NCBI GenBank assembly: GCA_000827265.1
Contig: KN834758.1
Span: 1,015,067-1,079,066, forward strand
Length of the DNA stretch: 64,000 nucleotides
Direction: 5' to 3'
DNA from: Collybiopsis luxurians FD-317 M1
Taxonomy: Eukaryota > Basidiomycota > Agaricomycetes > Agaricales > Omphalotaceae
Position 1 is the first letter of the stretch. Each line of letters starts with the position of its first letter. The translations under genes and the position numbers were made by a program. Below, piece after piece: positions 34,670 to 47,034 of the stretch. A model generated the notes under the pieces. It had not been told where the DNA came from, made no database searches, and saw only the letters and a list, made by a program, of their open reading frames with translations.

Positions 34670-37600
34670 ATGGCGGAATCCAGGATGTCGGTCGGTCAGC
34701 GAGGTCTAATGCCAGCAATGGACACACTACGTATGCCCCACAAGAAAACAAACCTATCACAAATTTTGAACCCTACCGCCCAGACTCAGGCGCTAAGGGC
34801 AACGGCAGATTACGAACACCAACGGTATCAGCAATACAGAAACGCTGAAGACAATCAAATGGCTCAGCGGTGGCATCCTAGAACGAATAACGAACAATTA
34901 ATCTCAAATCCATATGTAGTCTCAGCAAGCAGATATTCCACGGACCACTACTGGGAAGCAGACCGAGCTGGTGAGTCATTCGAAAAAAAACGAGTTGCTC
35001 AGGGTCGCTCACTGCATTCAGACATATCGGGCCAATCGCCCGATCAGCCAACTCACGATCAGCAGTTCCAGGCGCCTCATGTTCCAGCCGACGCGCTCTT
35101 GGACCAGAACCACCATCACCTCTCAATGTTCTCTGGTTCAGAATTCCAGTATTCTGATAGGGCTTCTACTAGAATACAGGCCAGACATACCGTTGAACCA
35201 CCTCCAAATTACAATGAATCTTATGCCGAAATCAGTGAAGATTATCAGCAGCCTCAAGCAGAGTATTCGAGGAAGAGGACTGCACCACCTGGACCTATAG
35301 GGCCACCTGGGCCGAAGAAGGCCAAAAAATCGTCATCTAGTATGTGAAAATGTGGAATGGCAATCTTTGTTCTCATCCTGCCTTTCACAGCGACTGGCAC
35401 CATTGCCTCTAAACGTGGCTTCACAAAGAAGAAACGGAATGAAGCGGAGGCCCTTCGTGTTCAAAATGGTTCGCAAATAGTACCAGTCCATGGCTTGGTC
35501 TTACGAATCTTCTCCAGCATTTCTCGTTCCAGGTGTAAGATACGTCAACGAGAAAAACGCCGAGTCTTCAGATAGTGCGTAGCTTCAGCATATAGGTCTT
35601 TTTCCCTTTTTTTAAACGTCTTTAGATCGTATGCGAATGCTTCAACCAGAAGAGTCTGCGAGTTTTGGTGCCGGCAAACTGACTCCAGAGTTACAAACAG
35701 CCAGATGTATGTCTGCCAAGTACAAAGCAGAAGACTTTCCGAAGTGCGTCTCGTGCACACGACGTTGGGCAGGAGATACTTGTCGCTTTCAAGGTATACG
35801 TATCTTCCTCAGGGATGATAGCAAGAATCTGGTTGGAATGAGCTTTGTGAATAACCAAAAGGAAGAAAAACCAACGATGGCCTTCCCTAAGGATTGGAAC
35901 GTTGATCTGGACAACAAGGACTTGTTGTGCACTATGGTATAGAATCACGGCTATCAGCTCACTTCTTTGGCTGACTTTTTTTCTCCCTAGCGTGTAACAG
36001 CAAGGCAATTACTACCCGTTCTACATGCGGAACGCAGGCACGTGGACACCCAGGAAATCATCTATAGACCTAGGGAATGTGAAGTGCGGGCAACTTGCGG
36101 CAAGTTTCTTTTATCTCCCGCTTTACCTTCGCTGAGGTCGATTTCAGATACGTGCATGACCTCCCTCTTTTGCTGCTCTTGGATGTGTCGTTTATGTGGC
36201 CGTGAATCCTGTTCTGAATGTTACGAGGAGCTAGTCGCAATAACCGGCGATCCAAACGTCGATCTTCGAAATTCTGAATCGTGCAACTCTCCGGAGGTGC
36301 AAGCACAGATGGCTTCCCGACTTGCCGACCAAAAATCTCGCAAAGAAAAACAGAACCATTCAAACCCATTCTTTCTCGCTTGCACGAAACGACAGGAACA
36401 TCGGGCGGCGGAGTTTACACCAGTTTCGAGATTTTGTTTACGAGAGTTGGATGCAGCAATTAAGGATATGGAGGCTATTCTAAAGGATGAGGATATAGAG
36501 AGCTTGGATGAACCCAGGGAAAATGCAGAGACAAATTCCGCGAGTTCTACCGCATCGGATAGTACAGGTGTCAGGACACCTCCCGATTTGCTATCGACAG
36601 CTGTGCTGACCGAAAAAGATGTCGGATTCCCAAGTCGGATTCGTTACCCAGGAAGCTACTCGCAGACGTTGCCAACCACCCACCAACAGCCTCATGCTCA
36701 ACCGTATGTTTCTCAGTTACAAGCTGCGCACGGTACTCATCTTCCAGTCCCGAACTCTGGATATCACCAATACCCCCAACAAGAGCTATACAGCTCAGGA
36801 CCGTCTGTGCTTCCATATCATCAATCTCAGCCTACCCAATCCTCTCACAATTCATATTCGAATCAGCGTTCTGACATGACACCGTCAGCTTCCCCTCAGC
36901 TCCAGTCATCATCTTTTGCCCCTTCTACTCAAGCTACTATCGTATCATCCACTTCTACCGCGTCTACATCTTCCATACCTCTCTACTATCCACCCTCCCA
37001 CTGCGCCGATGTCCCTCTCCTCGAAATCCCAAGATATATTTTTAACGACTTGACAACGTCTACGTTCAGGAGCGTTTGGAAATTAGGTATCCCTATTTTG
37101 GTTACGGAAGTAGGTCAACGTTTCCGCATCCAGTGGACACCGGAATATTTCATGAAAACTTACGGCGACCAGAGCTGTTTAATTGTTGAATGCCAGACAG
37201 ACAACAACAAAAGGGTGACTGTAGGGGATTTTTTTGCCGAGTTTGGAAAGTACGCACATCGTGCAGCGACGGAAACTGTGTCCAGCACTCTTCCCACCCA
37301 ATCGGATTCGACAAGTAATGACTCCACGAGTCCTCAGCGCATTATCGACAACCCCGGCGATATATGGAAACTGAAAGACTGGCCACCCTCTGCCGATTTC
37401 AAGACGACGTTCCCGGAGCTGTACGAAGATTTCTCGCAGGCTGTTCCAATTCCAAATTATGTCAGGAGAGACGGAACGTTGAATATAGCGTCGCATTTTC
37501 CTTTGAATGCCATCGCGCCCGACTTGGGTAAGTTACTGTATATTTTTGTCTCATTGCGCTGTTCAAAGATTCTCATGCCTTATCAAGGACCTAAAATGTA

Positions 37601-38279
37601 TAATGCCATGGCTTCCAATCAAGCTCGTGGATCCAAGGGCTCTACCCGCTTACACATGGACATGGCTGATGCAGTGAATGTCATGACCTACGCCGCCGAT
37701 TGTCCTGACGGCTCACCTGGATGTGCGGCGTGGGACCTGTTCCGTGCTGAAGACTCGGTGAAGCTTCGGGCGTATCTCAAGGAGAAATTTCCGAATTCTC
37801 ATCCGACAGATCCTATTCATGGCCAGCAAGTGTTCCTGGATGAAGATATGAGGAAAGAACTTGCGGACAAGTGGGGCGTTTCTAGTTTTAGGGTCTACCA
37901 GAGACCAGGCGAAGCAATATTCATTCCGGCTGGCTGTGCGCATCAGGTGGGAGGGTCTGATTGCATGTCTTCTTATTTTCTTTGATGGCTGACTTTGGGG
38001 TTGCTTCTTATTTTTTTCCTTTTGTTCTTCCTCCGAAAGGTCTGCAACCTTGCCGATTGCATCAAAGTCGCCATTGATTTCGTATCTCCTGAGAATGTGA
38101 CAAGATGCGAGCAGCTAACGAAGGAATTTAGGGAGCAAAATCAAAGCAAAGTGTGGAAGGAGGATATTTTGCAGCTAAAAAGCATGATGTGGTTCGCATG
38201 GCTCTCGTGCTCTCAACAGCGGGAGGAACGCAAGGGGAGTCGGGAGAGAGACGATACGCCGGCGAGTAGGAGTAGCTAA
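34670..38279 (+). CDS. KDM3/JHDM2-like JmjC histone demethylase
   Basis: Multi-exon gene; the first in-frame ATG is at 34670 (MAESRMSVGQRGLMPAMD). A disordered basic N-terminus ends PPGPKKAKKSSSS. The zinc-finger region includes CVSCTRRWAGDTC, and after removing an intron at about 36100-36148 reads RATCDTCMTSLFCCSWMCRL then CGRESCSEC, the C-x2-C-TLF-type finger of KDM3 proteins. That intron has a GC donor (GCAAGT). A Ser/Gln/Pro-rich linker follows. The JmjC domain has the iron ligands in RLHMDMADAVNVM (H-x-D) and IPAGCAHQVC (distal His, across the intron at about 37947-38040). Another intron removes the segment after AIAPDLG (about 37529-37588). The family removes methyl groups from H3K9 using Fe(II) and 2-oxoglutarate. 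All three iron ligands are present, so activity is likely. Confidence 0.9.
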
Positions 38280-41200
38280 GCGTTGGTCTCCGCTTATACC
38301 ACCGGAATTGCTTAAACTTGTACTTATCTTATTGTAGCATTTGTCGTTTTGGGATGTCATGCATGTCATAGTTCGTAACTTTATGTAGCTTTGGGTTCGG
38401 AGCATTGTATATATACTGTATGTACATACACCAGTAGTGCGGTCCTTATGCCGCCAGCGCAGAGTACTTCTCATTTAGCGAGCAGCTGGACAGCGTTACC
38501 GCCTTGTCAGCGCACGTCGGCCTCGACCGTTGGGCTTTGGCCGACGAGATTCCAGGGCTGTAGTTTTCATGAAAAAGCCCGATGAGGGTCGCAATGTTCG
38601 GGTTCTTGTGGGTCATTTACGAAGTCTCTCAGACTCTCTGGCCTGAAGGACTTAAGTAACGAAGTGCAGGTTCAATTTGACAGATACTTCAGGTATTATA
38701 ATAGGTATACAAGGGAATACTGATAAACTGCAGAAACGGTACTCACCACCAGACAATCTGAAGGACAAAAACATCAGTCGACGTGATTAAAATTGAAAAG
38801 CGATTCCACTCACCATCATCGATTTATACCATCCATGCATCAATAAAAAAAAAACCCCTCCGAAGAGGAAAGAAAAGCAAAAAAATTATAATGAGGACCA
38901 CCATCGTAGGCCAAGAGTAGTCTGAATCGAGTTACACGACAACCCAAAGCTCGTCTCACGACGGACTTGAAGCAAATCGCGCGCCACGAAGTGCACTAAA
39001 GGACGCGTAAAATTCAACATCTCTTCGAACCCTGATCCCTCCCTACACAGGATCAACACCGCTCCAACTTCAGTATGTATACCGCACATTACAAACGCCC
39101 GGACCGCCTGTGGTGTAAAAGCTGTGCGCTATAGCCAGATACACCGCGGACAGGAAGGTTTAAACGGTTCGCGGTATAAAAATTCTGCGTACTGCAGTGT
39201 GACAAAACAGGTTCAAATCCGCTTCACAGCGGACTCGAACAAGTGACCGGCGGGCCGGCTATTTGCCGCTCAACAACCAGCCACCCACGCTTCCCTGAAG
39301 GAGCATCTGCGTGTGAGGTAGAGGGAAACCAGGAAGATACGCCGAAAAAATCGCGCCCAATCTCCATAACTAATTCCAAGCCAGACATCCCCCATTTTCC
39401 TCACTCCGTACGAATACGAAGGTCTTTGGACAAAAAAGGAGACATCCAGCGATTTTCTGATAAGCCACTTGGCCAGTTGAAGCCAGGCCCAGCTAGAGCC
39501 AATTAAGGGAGCATTTATCCTCAGACCTTAGCCCACTCGCGAGAGAAGAACGGTAAGGTTCTGTGCGGAGCGAGTGTCGTGGCTTTCGGCCTACAATGGT
39601 GATAGTTTGAAAGACAAGGAAAAAAGCGCCCTATATACCTTGCAGGGATGACGTAATTGCCACGTTTGGTTGGTAAGCGCTTCCACTCAACGCTCACCCT
39701 CGGTTCCAGTGTTCGGACCTCAAACGGACTACGCGCTGCGCGTGATAACGTCTCAAGAAACAATGGCCCCAGACTAGCCACACAAGCAATAAGGGATCCA
39801 ACCCTCTAGATGCCAGGAGACTGATCTGATATTCGAGGATGTCGACGTCCTACTTGACCTTGTTCTCGTCGACCGATCCGACTCTGTAACCTGGTTCATA
39901 TTTTCTCGCGACACGAGCGCGAGGTGGGTATAGGCTCTGGCAGCGAGTGCACTTGTTGCAAGTAGGTGTTACGCCGCTGGTCGGTTCTTATTTTGTAACT
40001 GCGGAGTGGAAACAAGGCGCTCCATGTACCTTCCTCCCACCACGCTTTAAATCGTGACTGGGCCTTCACCACAAGCTCCTCACTCCATGCAGCAATCGTC
40101 TACGTTATTGGCCTAGTATCGTTTCTCACAGTTACTCCATATACTCCTTGCTCTTGGAGTAGTTGGCGAGTCGGGAAGCAGGACTTACCGAATGTGCGAT
40201 CCTTCCTTGGGCCTAAGGCTGTGACAGGTTGATAAAGTAGCTTGCTCGGTCCTTCAAGTTCCTGTGTTTTTCAAAACTGCTCTCAGCTCGGAATGTCGCG
40301 CCCGAGCTGTCGAAATCTGGCTATTGTCAAGGACTTGTCAACATGAGTGACGTTCTAGAAAACCTCTACCTCTCGTGAAAATCTGGATTTCTAAAGCTCG
40401 GACGACGTGCCGGATTTGGTGTCTGCCACCGCCGCCTATAGTTCCTGACACTAACCATAGTATTTAGCGATAAGAGGAAAGGCTTCAAGCTAAGTATGTA
40501 TGTTTGTTTCCTGTAGACCGCGCTTTGCTAACAGTCTATAGTGTCTTATACTAAGTTCAACAGCCTGAATCTTCTAAGCGGGAATTCCTCTAGTCTTTGA
40601 CAGGTATGTATTCACATTTCTTCTCTTCTTCAGACATTCAACCCTTCCCATTAAAGACTCTCTTCGTATGTTTTAATCAGGGTTGATCGGATGTAAATAC
40701 GGGACCGAACTCTTCCAAGCTTCCAACATTCATTCAGCCGCAGAATCCGTGCACCGTATTGATGCATGAACTGTATATCAAAACTTTGATTTCTGTAAGG
40801 CCCCTTCCTGTCGGTCGACGGGATTGATGCGCTCGAAATTCAAATTGCGGTTCGTCCTAACTCCTGGATCTGTATGGTTGACGATTCAATGGACGGTTGA
40901 GGAGCATCTGCACTTGACTTGCACCGGGAAGAACCCCGCGCTGGTATACGTACACGTAGGTGGTGGTAACGGCTTCGGATAACATGAACCGACACTGACG
41001 TAGTCACGAAGGTTCTAAATGTCTAGCATCGATGGAAGGCAAGAATCTGAGATCTCTCTTATGGTGTTCAGGCGTTGTCTTGTTCATGCCTATCGATAAA
41101 TCCTCGGTGAGTGCCTTTCGACGGGTGCCATCATCCATAGGGGAATTCGACAACTGCGCAAACTTTGACAATGATCATTCCATCCAGGGACTCTCCCGAC

Positions 41201-42160
41201 CTGTGATTGCCAGATGATATCAAACATCCGCTGTATTGAGGTCCGTATGCATATTCGATAGGACCGTGGCTATCCACCGCACCTCCACCAACGGACAGGA
41301 TCCGGGACCGCAAGTTCAGCTGCGTGATTGGTGCGTAATAACACCAACGCGCGATTTCTGGACTGACAGAATGCCTGTGGATAGATGGATGGATGCTGTA
41401 TGCTGTGTATGTACTATACTATGATACGTAAACAGTGAATCAACCATTGGATTTACTGGTATGAACAGCGAGCATTCCGAGGCGACAGAGCCCGTTAGAA
41501 ACGGGTAATTTATTTCCCGAAGGTGGAGGTGTGGGGGAAAAGGTGCGGCCACTGGAATTAGGTTGAGGCTTCGCCTCTGTTCCTTCGAAACCTCTATCCA
41601 GGGGAAAAGTACGCATGGACATGAGAGGATTCAGGTCTTCTTCGCACACGACTGGACAGATATCCGTCCCGCTACATAAGAAATAAGGTGAAGGGACAGA
41701 AGTGGCTGAAAATAGGATCATGAGACATATTTGGCTTGGAAGGACAAGGCGGTTAATATAGAGATAGATATGATTCATGACACGATCTGAAAAAAATGGC
41801 CGAGAAGGAAGTAACGCCGATCCAGATTTCGATTCCGGCGGGTTCATGAATCACACCCGGCCCTTTGTTTCTGAACCACCATGTTCGACGAGATGCCTCT
41901 GTTCTGTTCCCGACATAACCTACTTTACAATTACTTGGGGGGGAGGCGCGCTGAGCTTACGAATTCCTTTTATGGATTTGTTCACGTGATTATATTCTGT
42001 TGGCCTCTGCCCTTTAGCTTTGTTCGACCTCACAGCAGTTCTTCACCCTTGCTTTGGAACCAGAAGAAAAAGCAGACAGCGGGGCATTCTTTGCAGAGTT
42101 ATTGACTTTGCTCAGTACGCTGTCAAAAGAGTCTAGTCGCCGCCAATTTTCACGGCCCAA
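38280..42160. other. Gene-poor intergenic region (3.9 kb)
   Basis: I see no supportable coding region on either strand. ORFs are short, lack family resemblance and overlap each other. T-rich DNA at about 40490-40680 and the run just before 42161 are consistent with promoter DNA of the SS18-like gene. The GGTTCAAATCC string at about 39210 resembles a tRNA B-box but no cloverleaf forms around it. Confidence 0.4.
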
Positions 42161-44039
42161 ATGATACACGTCGATCTGAATCAGCATACACCTATTCTCT
42201 CGCCGCCTTCCAAGCAAAATCTTATTATTTCCTCGGAGAATCACCTCCTCAATTGGCCCGAATCTTCTCCAACAAATTTCGACAGAATTCCGTCCCCGTC
42301 ACAGCCAGATTCTTCCCTTCCGGGTCCAACTACGCCCAAGGACAACCAGCCTATAGCTGCTAATCCAGAAGCCCCGGATACTCCTGCTAGTCCCACAGAC
42401 GGCAATTCCGCTTCTCCTCCAAGAGCTCACACCAGTTCTTCCCTTTCCCCCGTTCCCGACGCTCCTCGTAGCTCCCCTTCTCCTACCACGGCAAATTCAA
42501 ATTCTAATACGGATGGCCAAAATGCGGAACCGCCGCCAGACGAAAAACTGTCTCGTCAGTCAACTCCATTGAGCGAACTTTCACCCCCGCCGGACGACGA
42601 CGATGACCCTCCAGACGAGAAAAAGGAGTCTGAAAAATCGACGGATGATGTTGAACCCAAGAAGGAGCAGCAGGAGGCTGACACAAAGCCTGAAAAACCA
42701 TCTGAAAATTCATCCAATCCCTACCCCAACCGACCTTCCGATTCTGTCCCTCCTCCCTCTACATCACCCAGCCATAATTCCAGCAAAGATCCCAAAGTTG
42801 TCACCATTTTGGACCTGAATTCAGAGCTATTCAAGTAAGTAGCAGTTGTCAGATTCGATCACAGAAGAAGAGTAATTGATCATCTCTTATATAGAGTTTT
42901 GCTGGACCTCCAGGCACGTGGAATAAATCCTCCGGATGCACGATTTCAGCAGTGAGTTGTTGGGGCACGATGATCGTACGTAACTAACGAGTTGACTTTC
43001 GTAGATATGCTTCCCGCCTCCAAAGCAATCTCAACTATCTCGCAACTGCAGCCGATCGACCGGTTCGTGTTCTCCACGTCTCTATGTCTCCCTATCGCTA
43101 ATGTTTCGTTGATTCCAGAGCCATCTTTCCCCCATGGTCTATCCGTTATTGGAGACTCCGCCCTCAATTGACTTTTTGCCCATGGACCGGATACAGCAGC
43201 TTTATGTAGAGCTCTCATCGTTGTTCTCGAAATCCGGTCAGCGTCCTGGTGGTATGCCCAATAACCATGTGGGTGTCAATAACCTAAAGCGTGAACGCCC
43301 AGATGAAGGTAATCTTGACGCGATGGGGCATAAGCGGCGAGATACCGGTGAGGGCAAGACGAATAGCAACGGCATGATGCCTCCACCTTCGTTACCGGCG
43401 CAGGATCAGCTACCGAATGGTACTTCTTCGACTCGTTCTTCTCCTATGCCCGTGACCCCACAGGCTTCTACGGGAACTGGTATGAATTCTCCTGCGCCAG
43501 GTCAGGGTCTCGGAGGTACCGGTCCCCTGCCCGATGCAAACATGTCGGAGGCTCAAGCCACAGCTATGCGAGAACGGAAGATGGCTGCGATGCGCGCTCA
43601 GCAGCAGCAACAGCAGCCAGGAACGCAGCCAGGAATGTCTTCCGTTCCTCAGCAAAATCGACAAATGTCTCCCCCTTCTTCCTCTGGTCCTACTCCGTCA
43701 AATCCGCAGATGTCGCCCGCCTCACCCCAAGCAGTTGGTTCTGGCGGTCCTTCGAATCCTGCGGGCGGTACTGGCTCTGGTCCGTCGATTAGCGGTGGTG
43801 GAATGTCAGTACAACAGATGCAGCAGCAGGCGTTTGCACTTTTGCAGATTCAGCCTCCTCATGCGATCGTGCAATACGTGTCTCGTATGGTGCCAAACTT
43901 TTCGACGCTATCCCACCAAGATCAGGCGAGACGAATTTTCCAGGTTAGTCGATCCCTTTTTATGTTTTAACCTTTATAACTCAATCCGTCGTTTCAGGTC
44001 CTGCAAATGCGGCAACAGCAGCAACAGCAACAACAGCAA

Positions 44040-44076
<37 letters not shown>

Positions 44077-45422
44077 ATCCCCAACAGCAAATGGGTGGAA
44101 ACATGTCCGGCATGCCCAATGGTTCGTTCCCTAATCCAAGCCCTGTGTCACCTCAGCAAGCTCAGATGAATCCGATGATGGGTGGCATGAACCCAGCTCC
44201 CGGTGGTATCGCTGGCGGCGCAGGTGGCGCCGGGAATATGGGTAACATGGGCATGAACCAGATGAACCAAAATCAACGACAGCAACTCATGCTCATGCAA
44301 CAGCAACAGCAAAGAGGTGCGGGTGGTGGGATGGGCGGACCCGGCGGCGGGATGGGACCGGGAGGCATGAATCCCATGAACAATACGAACAGCATGAACA
44401 ATATGAACAATATGAACGGACTGACCCCACAACAGTACGCGATGATGCAGCATCGCCAGCAGCAACAACAAGCGGCTCAGCAAGGGGGGCAGATGTCGCA
44501 AGGTGCAAACTCACCGACGCATTCGCATCATAGCGGAGGTACGGGCTCACCGATGATACCTGGAAGTGATATCAACTTCCCTGCGCTACGATCAAATTCT
44601 GCTATTCCAGGCATTGCGAGGAGCGCGCGGTCACCGTCAGATCCGACTAGTGGAAGTGGTATGGGTGTCGCTGGTATGGGAGGAATGGGTGTGGGGGGAG
44701 GAATGGGGGGTGGTTTGAGCTCCGCAATGGGTGGCGGTGGGATGGGACCCGGAATGGGTAACAATCTAGGTGGCGGGATGGGCTCAGCGATTGGGGGCGG
44801 GGTCCCTAGCAATCAGCCATCTATGATGCCCCGGGGACCAACGAGGGCGCCGTCATTGGGCCAGGAAGAACTGTCGCGAATGATGGGAGCAGGTCCATCC
44901 TCGAGAGGGGGGATGATGCCGGGTCCGGGAGGCGTCCCCGGGTCAGGTAACTTCAACCCGCCGATGCAGAATCAGTGGCAGCAACAGATGGGTGGTGGCG
45001 GAGGAATGGGAGGTGGAATGGGCGGCGGGCGTCCTCCGAGTGCTCATGGTGGATACGGTGGAAATATGGGAGTGCCTTCACCTCCTGGAAATGCAGGGGG
45101 TGGATTTGGTTCCGGTGGTGGTATGGGTTCTTCTTCTTATCCGTTCCCCACTCCTTCACCAGGAATAGGCCACCCCGGCGACCTTGCATCTTCCAATCTA
45201 GGTATAGGTATGGGTATGTCACGACACATGTCTGCTACCCCTGGGCCCGGCCAGCAGATGCAAAATCCGAACATGATGGGCAATATGGGAAATATGGGCA
45301 ACATGAACCCAATGAATATGAACATGAATATGAACATGAACATGAACATGAATAGTCCAATGAGTGCGGAACAATTTCCTTTCATGTCGAATGACCTTGA
45401 CCCGTACAGCTGGACTCAATAA
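42161..45422 (+). CDS. SS18/Snf11-like SWI/SNF complex subunit (SSXT domain)
   Basis: Multi-exon gene of roughly 1,000 codons. The Ser/Pro-rich, then acidic N-terminus (about 210 residues) leads into an SSXT-type helical domain spread over three exons: ILDLNSELFKVLLDLQARGI, then NPPDARFQQ and YASRLQSNLNYLATAADR. This matches the N-x2-L-x-(12-16)-YQ-x-L-x-NL-YLA-ADR pattern of SS18 and GRF-interacting factors. The long tail is rich in Met, Gly, Gln, Asn and Pro, with a poly-Q tract and an Asn-Met repeat near the C-terminus, as in the QPGY tails of metazoan SS18. The SSXT domain contacts the SWI/SNF remodeller; the tail is a candidate for condensate formation (inference). It ends with TAA at 45420-45422. 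The start ATG at 42161 is the first in frame. Confidence 0.8.
44007..44075 (+). repeat. CAG/CAA repeat coding for poly-glutamine
   Basis: Just after the last splice acceptor of the SS18-like gene, a mixed CAG/CAA run encodes more than 20 consecutive Gln after MR. The mixed codons suggest selection to keep Gln while limiting slippage. The tract length is likely polymorphic between strains. Confidence 0.9.
45305..45354 (+). repeat. ATGAAC/ATGAAT hexanucleotide repeat coding for Met-Asn
   Basis: Tandem ATG-AAY units near the 3' end of the SS18-like gene encode alternating Met-Asn before SPMSAEQFPF. Confidence 0.85.
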
Positions 45423-46149
45423 AATCTTTATTATAGGTTCCTAGCTAAAACTTTTTTTAGTTTTGCTTTGCTTGCTCTCGATGTTGCTGCTCTGCTTCAT
45501 GTATCGTTACTCATGCACTTTGTTCATCATCATTCTTTCTATTCCTCCTACCTTTGGTATCCATATACTTTATCACCTTCTTGGTTGTTCGTTCTCACCC
45601 AACTCGTCGTGTTTCTTTCTTTGTTACCTTTCCTGGTCTCCTGTTCATCATTGTATAAAAATTCTTGAAGACACAGACTATCTTTGTCCACGGTTTGGAT
45701 CGATTAATCAACACGTCAACTTGCGAGTGGCTTGGTCGCTGTTTCATATTTGACCTTTTTTTTTCTTCTTTGACTTTCTTCTTCCTCCCTCGTCTTCTAT
45801 AATTTGCGAATTTACCCAAGCCGTAATATACATACTTATATATCCTTTCCGCGCTGCACCACTCTTTCCAGCCGTATACGACTTTACTTGCTATGACAGA
45901 GGATCTGTACGTATATCATGTATAGCCTACCTGTAGAAAGCCGAAAAAAATTCTCTTGGATAATCGCAACTCGATGCTGGGAAGTTGTTTGCCTGGATAG
46001 AACGACTCGGAGGATGGCCGAAATGCATCTGCGGGAAGCAATAGTGAATAGACAGTGCGAACTTGATGGGGAAGGAGGGTGTTACTCCCCGGACTTGTCG
46101 AAGGGATAATAGAGGCGCAGAGATTTGTTCATGCCATTTATTGCGAGAC

Positions 46150-46440
46150 GGAGGAACGCCGATACCTGTAAAGAAATGAAGAAGCAACCTGCGCGAAGCA
46201 AGTAAAAATCCCAAAAATTTTAAGAAGCTATTGGATAACTTTCAAGCCGTCAACGCATGTGCGGAGGCGAGGAAGAATATCCATGCTTTGAGTAGACGGG
46301 GCCCCGAAAGGACTTCACGCACTACTTCTGCGCCATCAACAGCGGAATCCGGGACTCGACACCCCGACTCGTGACTTTCTACCTCTCCATCCTTTGGCTA
46401 CATCTACCTGGACTCCGTCGGGGGAAACAGAGAAAAGGAG
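46150..46440. repeat. Non-coding direct repeat, unit 1
   Basis: Begins near CCGATACCTGTAAAGAAATG, includes ACCTGCGCGAAGCAAGT and CAAGCCGTCAACGC, and ends near TGGACTCCGTCGGGGG. Aligns with 46580-46865 with scattered substitutions and small indels. Confidence 0.65.
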
Positions 46441-46579
46441 GGACGCTCAAAGATGAAGAAAGGTCCATCGCTAAAGAGGATTACTCCAAGCTTTACCGGA
46501 ACCTACACCTCTGTCGGGGGGAAACAGAGGCACAGGTCCTACATCATGCGTAATGCATAGATTATCTCTGACCATCTCA

Positions 46580-46865
46580 AGATAGGTAACACCGATACCT
46601 GCAAATAAATGCAGGAGGCAGCCTGCGCGAAGCAGGTGAAAGGTTCAAAAAATTGTTTTAGCATCGGATGACTTCCAAGCCGTCAACGCGAGATGAGCGG
46701 AGGCGAGGAAAAACATCCTTGCTATTGGTTCGTAGAGTCCAGGAAAGGATTCTGCATACGCTTTCCGTGCTATCGGCAACGGAATTCGAGGAGTTATGGC
46801 TTCCTATGCGACGCCTATTCCATCTTTGGGTTCCACCTACCTGAAATCCGTCGGGAGGAATGGAG
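46580..46865. repeat. Non-coding direct repeat, unit 2
   Basis: Begins near CCGATACCTGCAAATAAATG. The CCTGC-GCGAA-GCAGG segment at about 46622-46636 forms a perfect 5-bp stem here. CAAGCCGTCAACGC and TGAAATCCGTCGGGAGG follow in the same order as in unit 1. A shorter related piece (ACCTCTGTCGGGGGGAAACA) lies between the units at about 46504. Confidence 0.65.
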
Positions 46866-47034
46866 GTGGGGGGAGAGGAGGGGTGCCAAAGATAAAGCTG
46901 CTATTAAAAAGAGAGGGAAATTAGTCAAATTAATGCGTGGCGGTTATAAAGAGGGTAAATTTTGGTGTAGATGTACTGGAATCCATGTAAGTAGCGATAC
47001 AGATACAAGTCCGATATGATCTAGATTCTGGATA

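Larger units (their letters stand above)
45423..47034. other. Convergent intergenic region between SS18-like gene and kinase
   Basis: The T-rich 3' flank of the SS18-like gene (45423 to about 45850) is followed by two imperfect copies of a non-coding repeat (next two entries). No ORF resembles a known protein. Confidence 0.5.

Noticed and set aside
39150..39240. Possible tRNA: GGTTCAAATCC resembles a B-box
   Set aside because: No acceptor stem, D-arm or anticodon stem could be formed around it.
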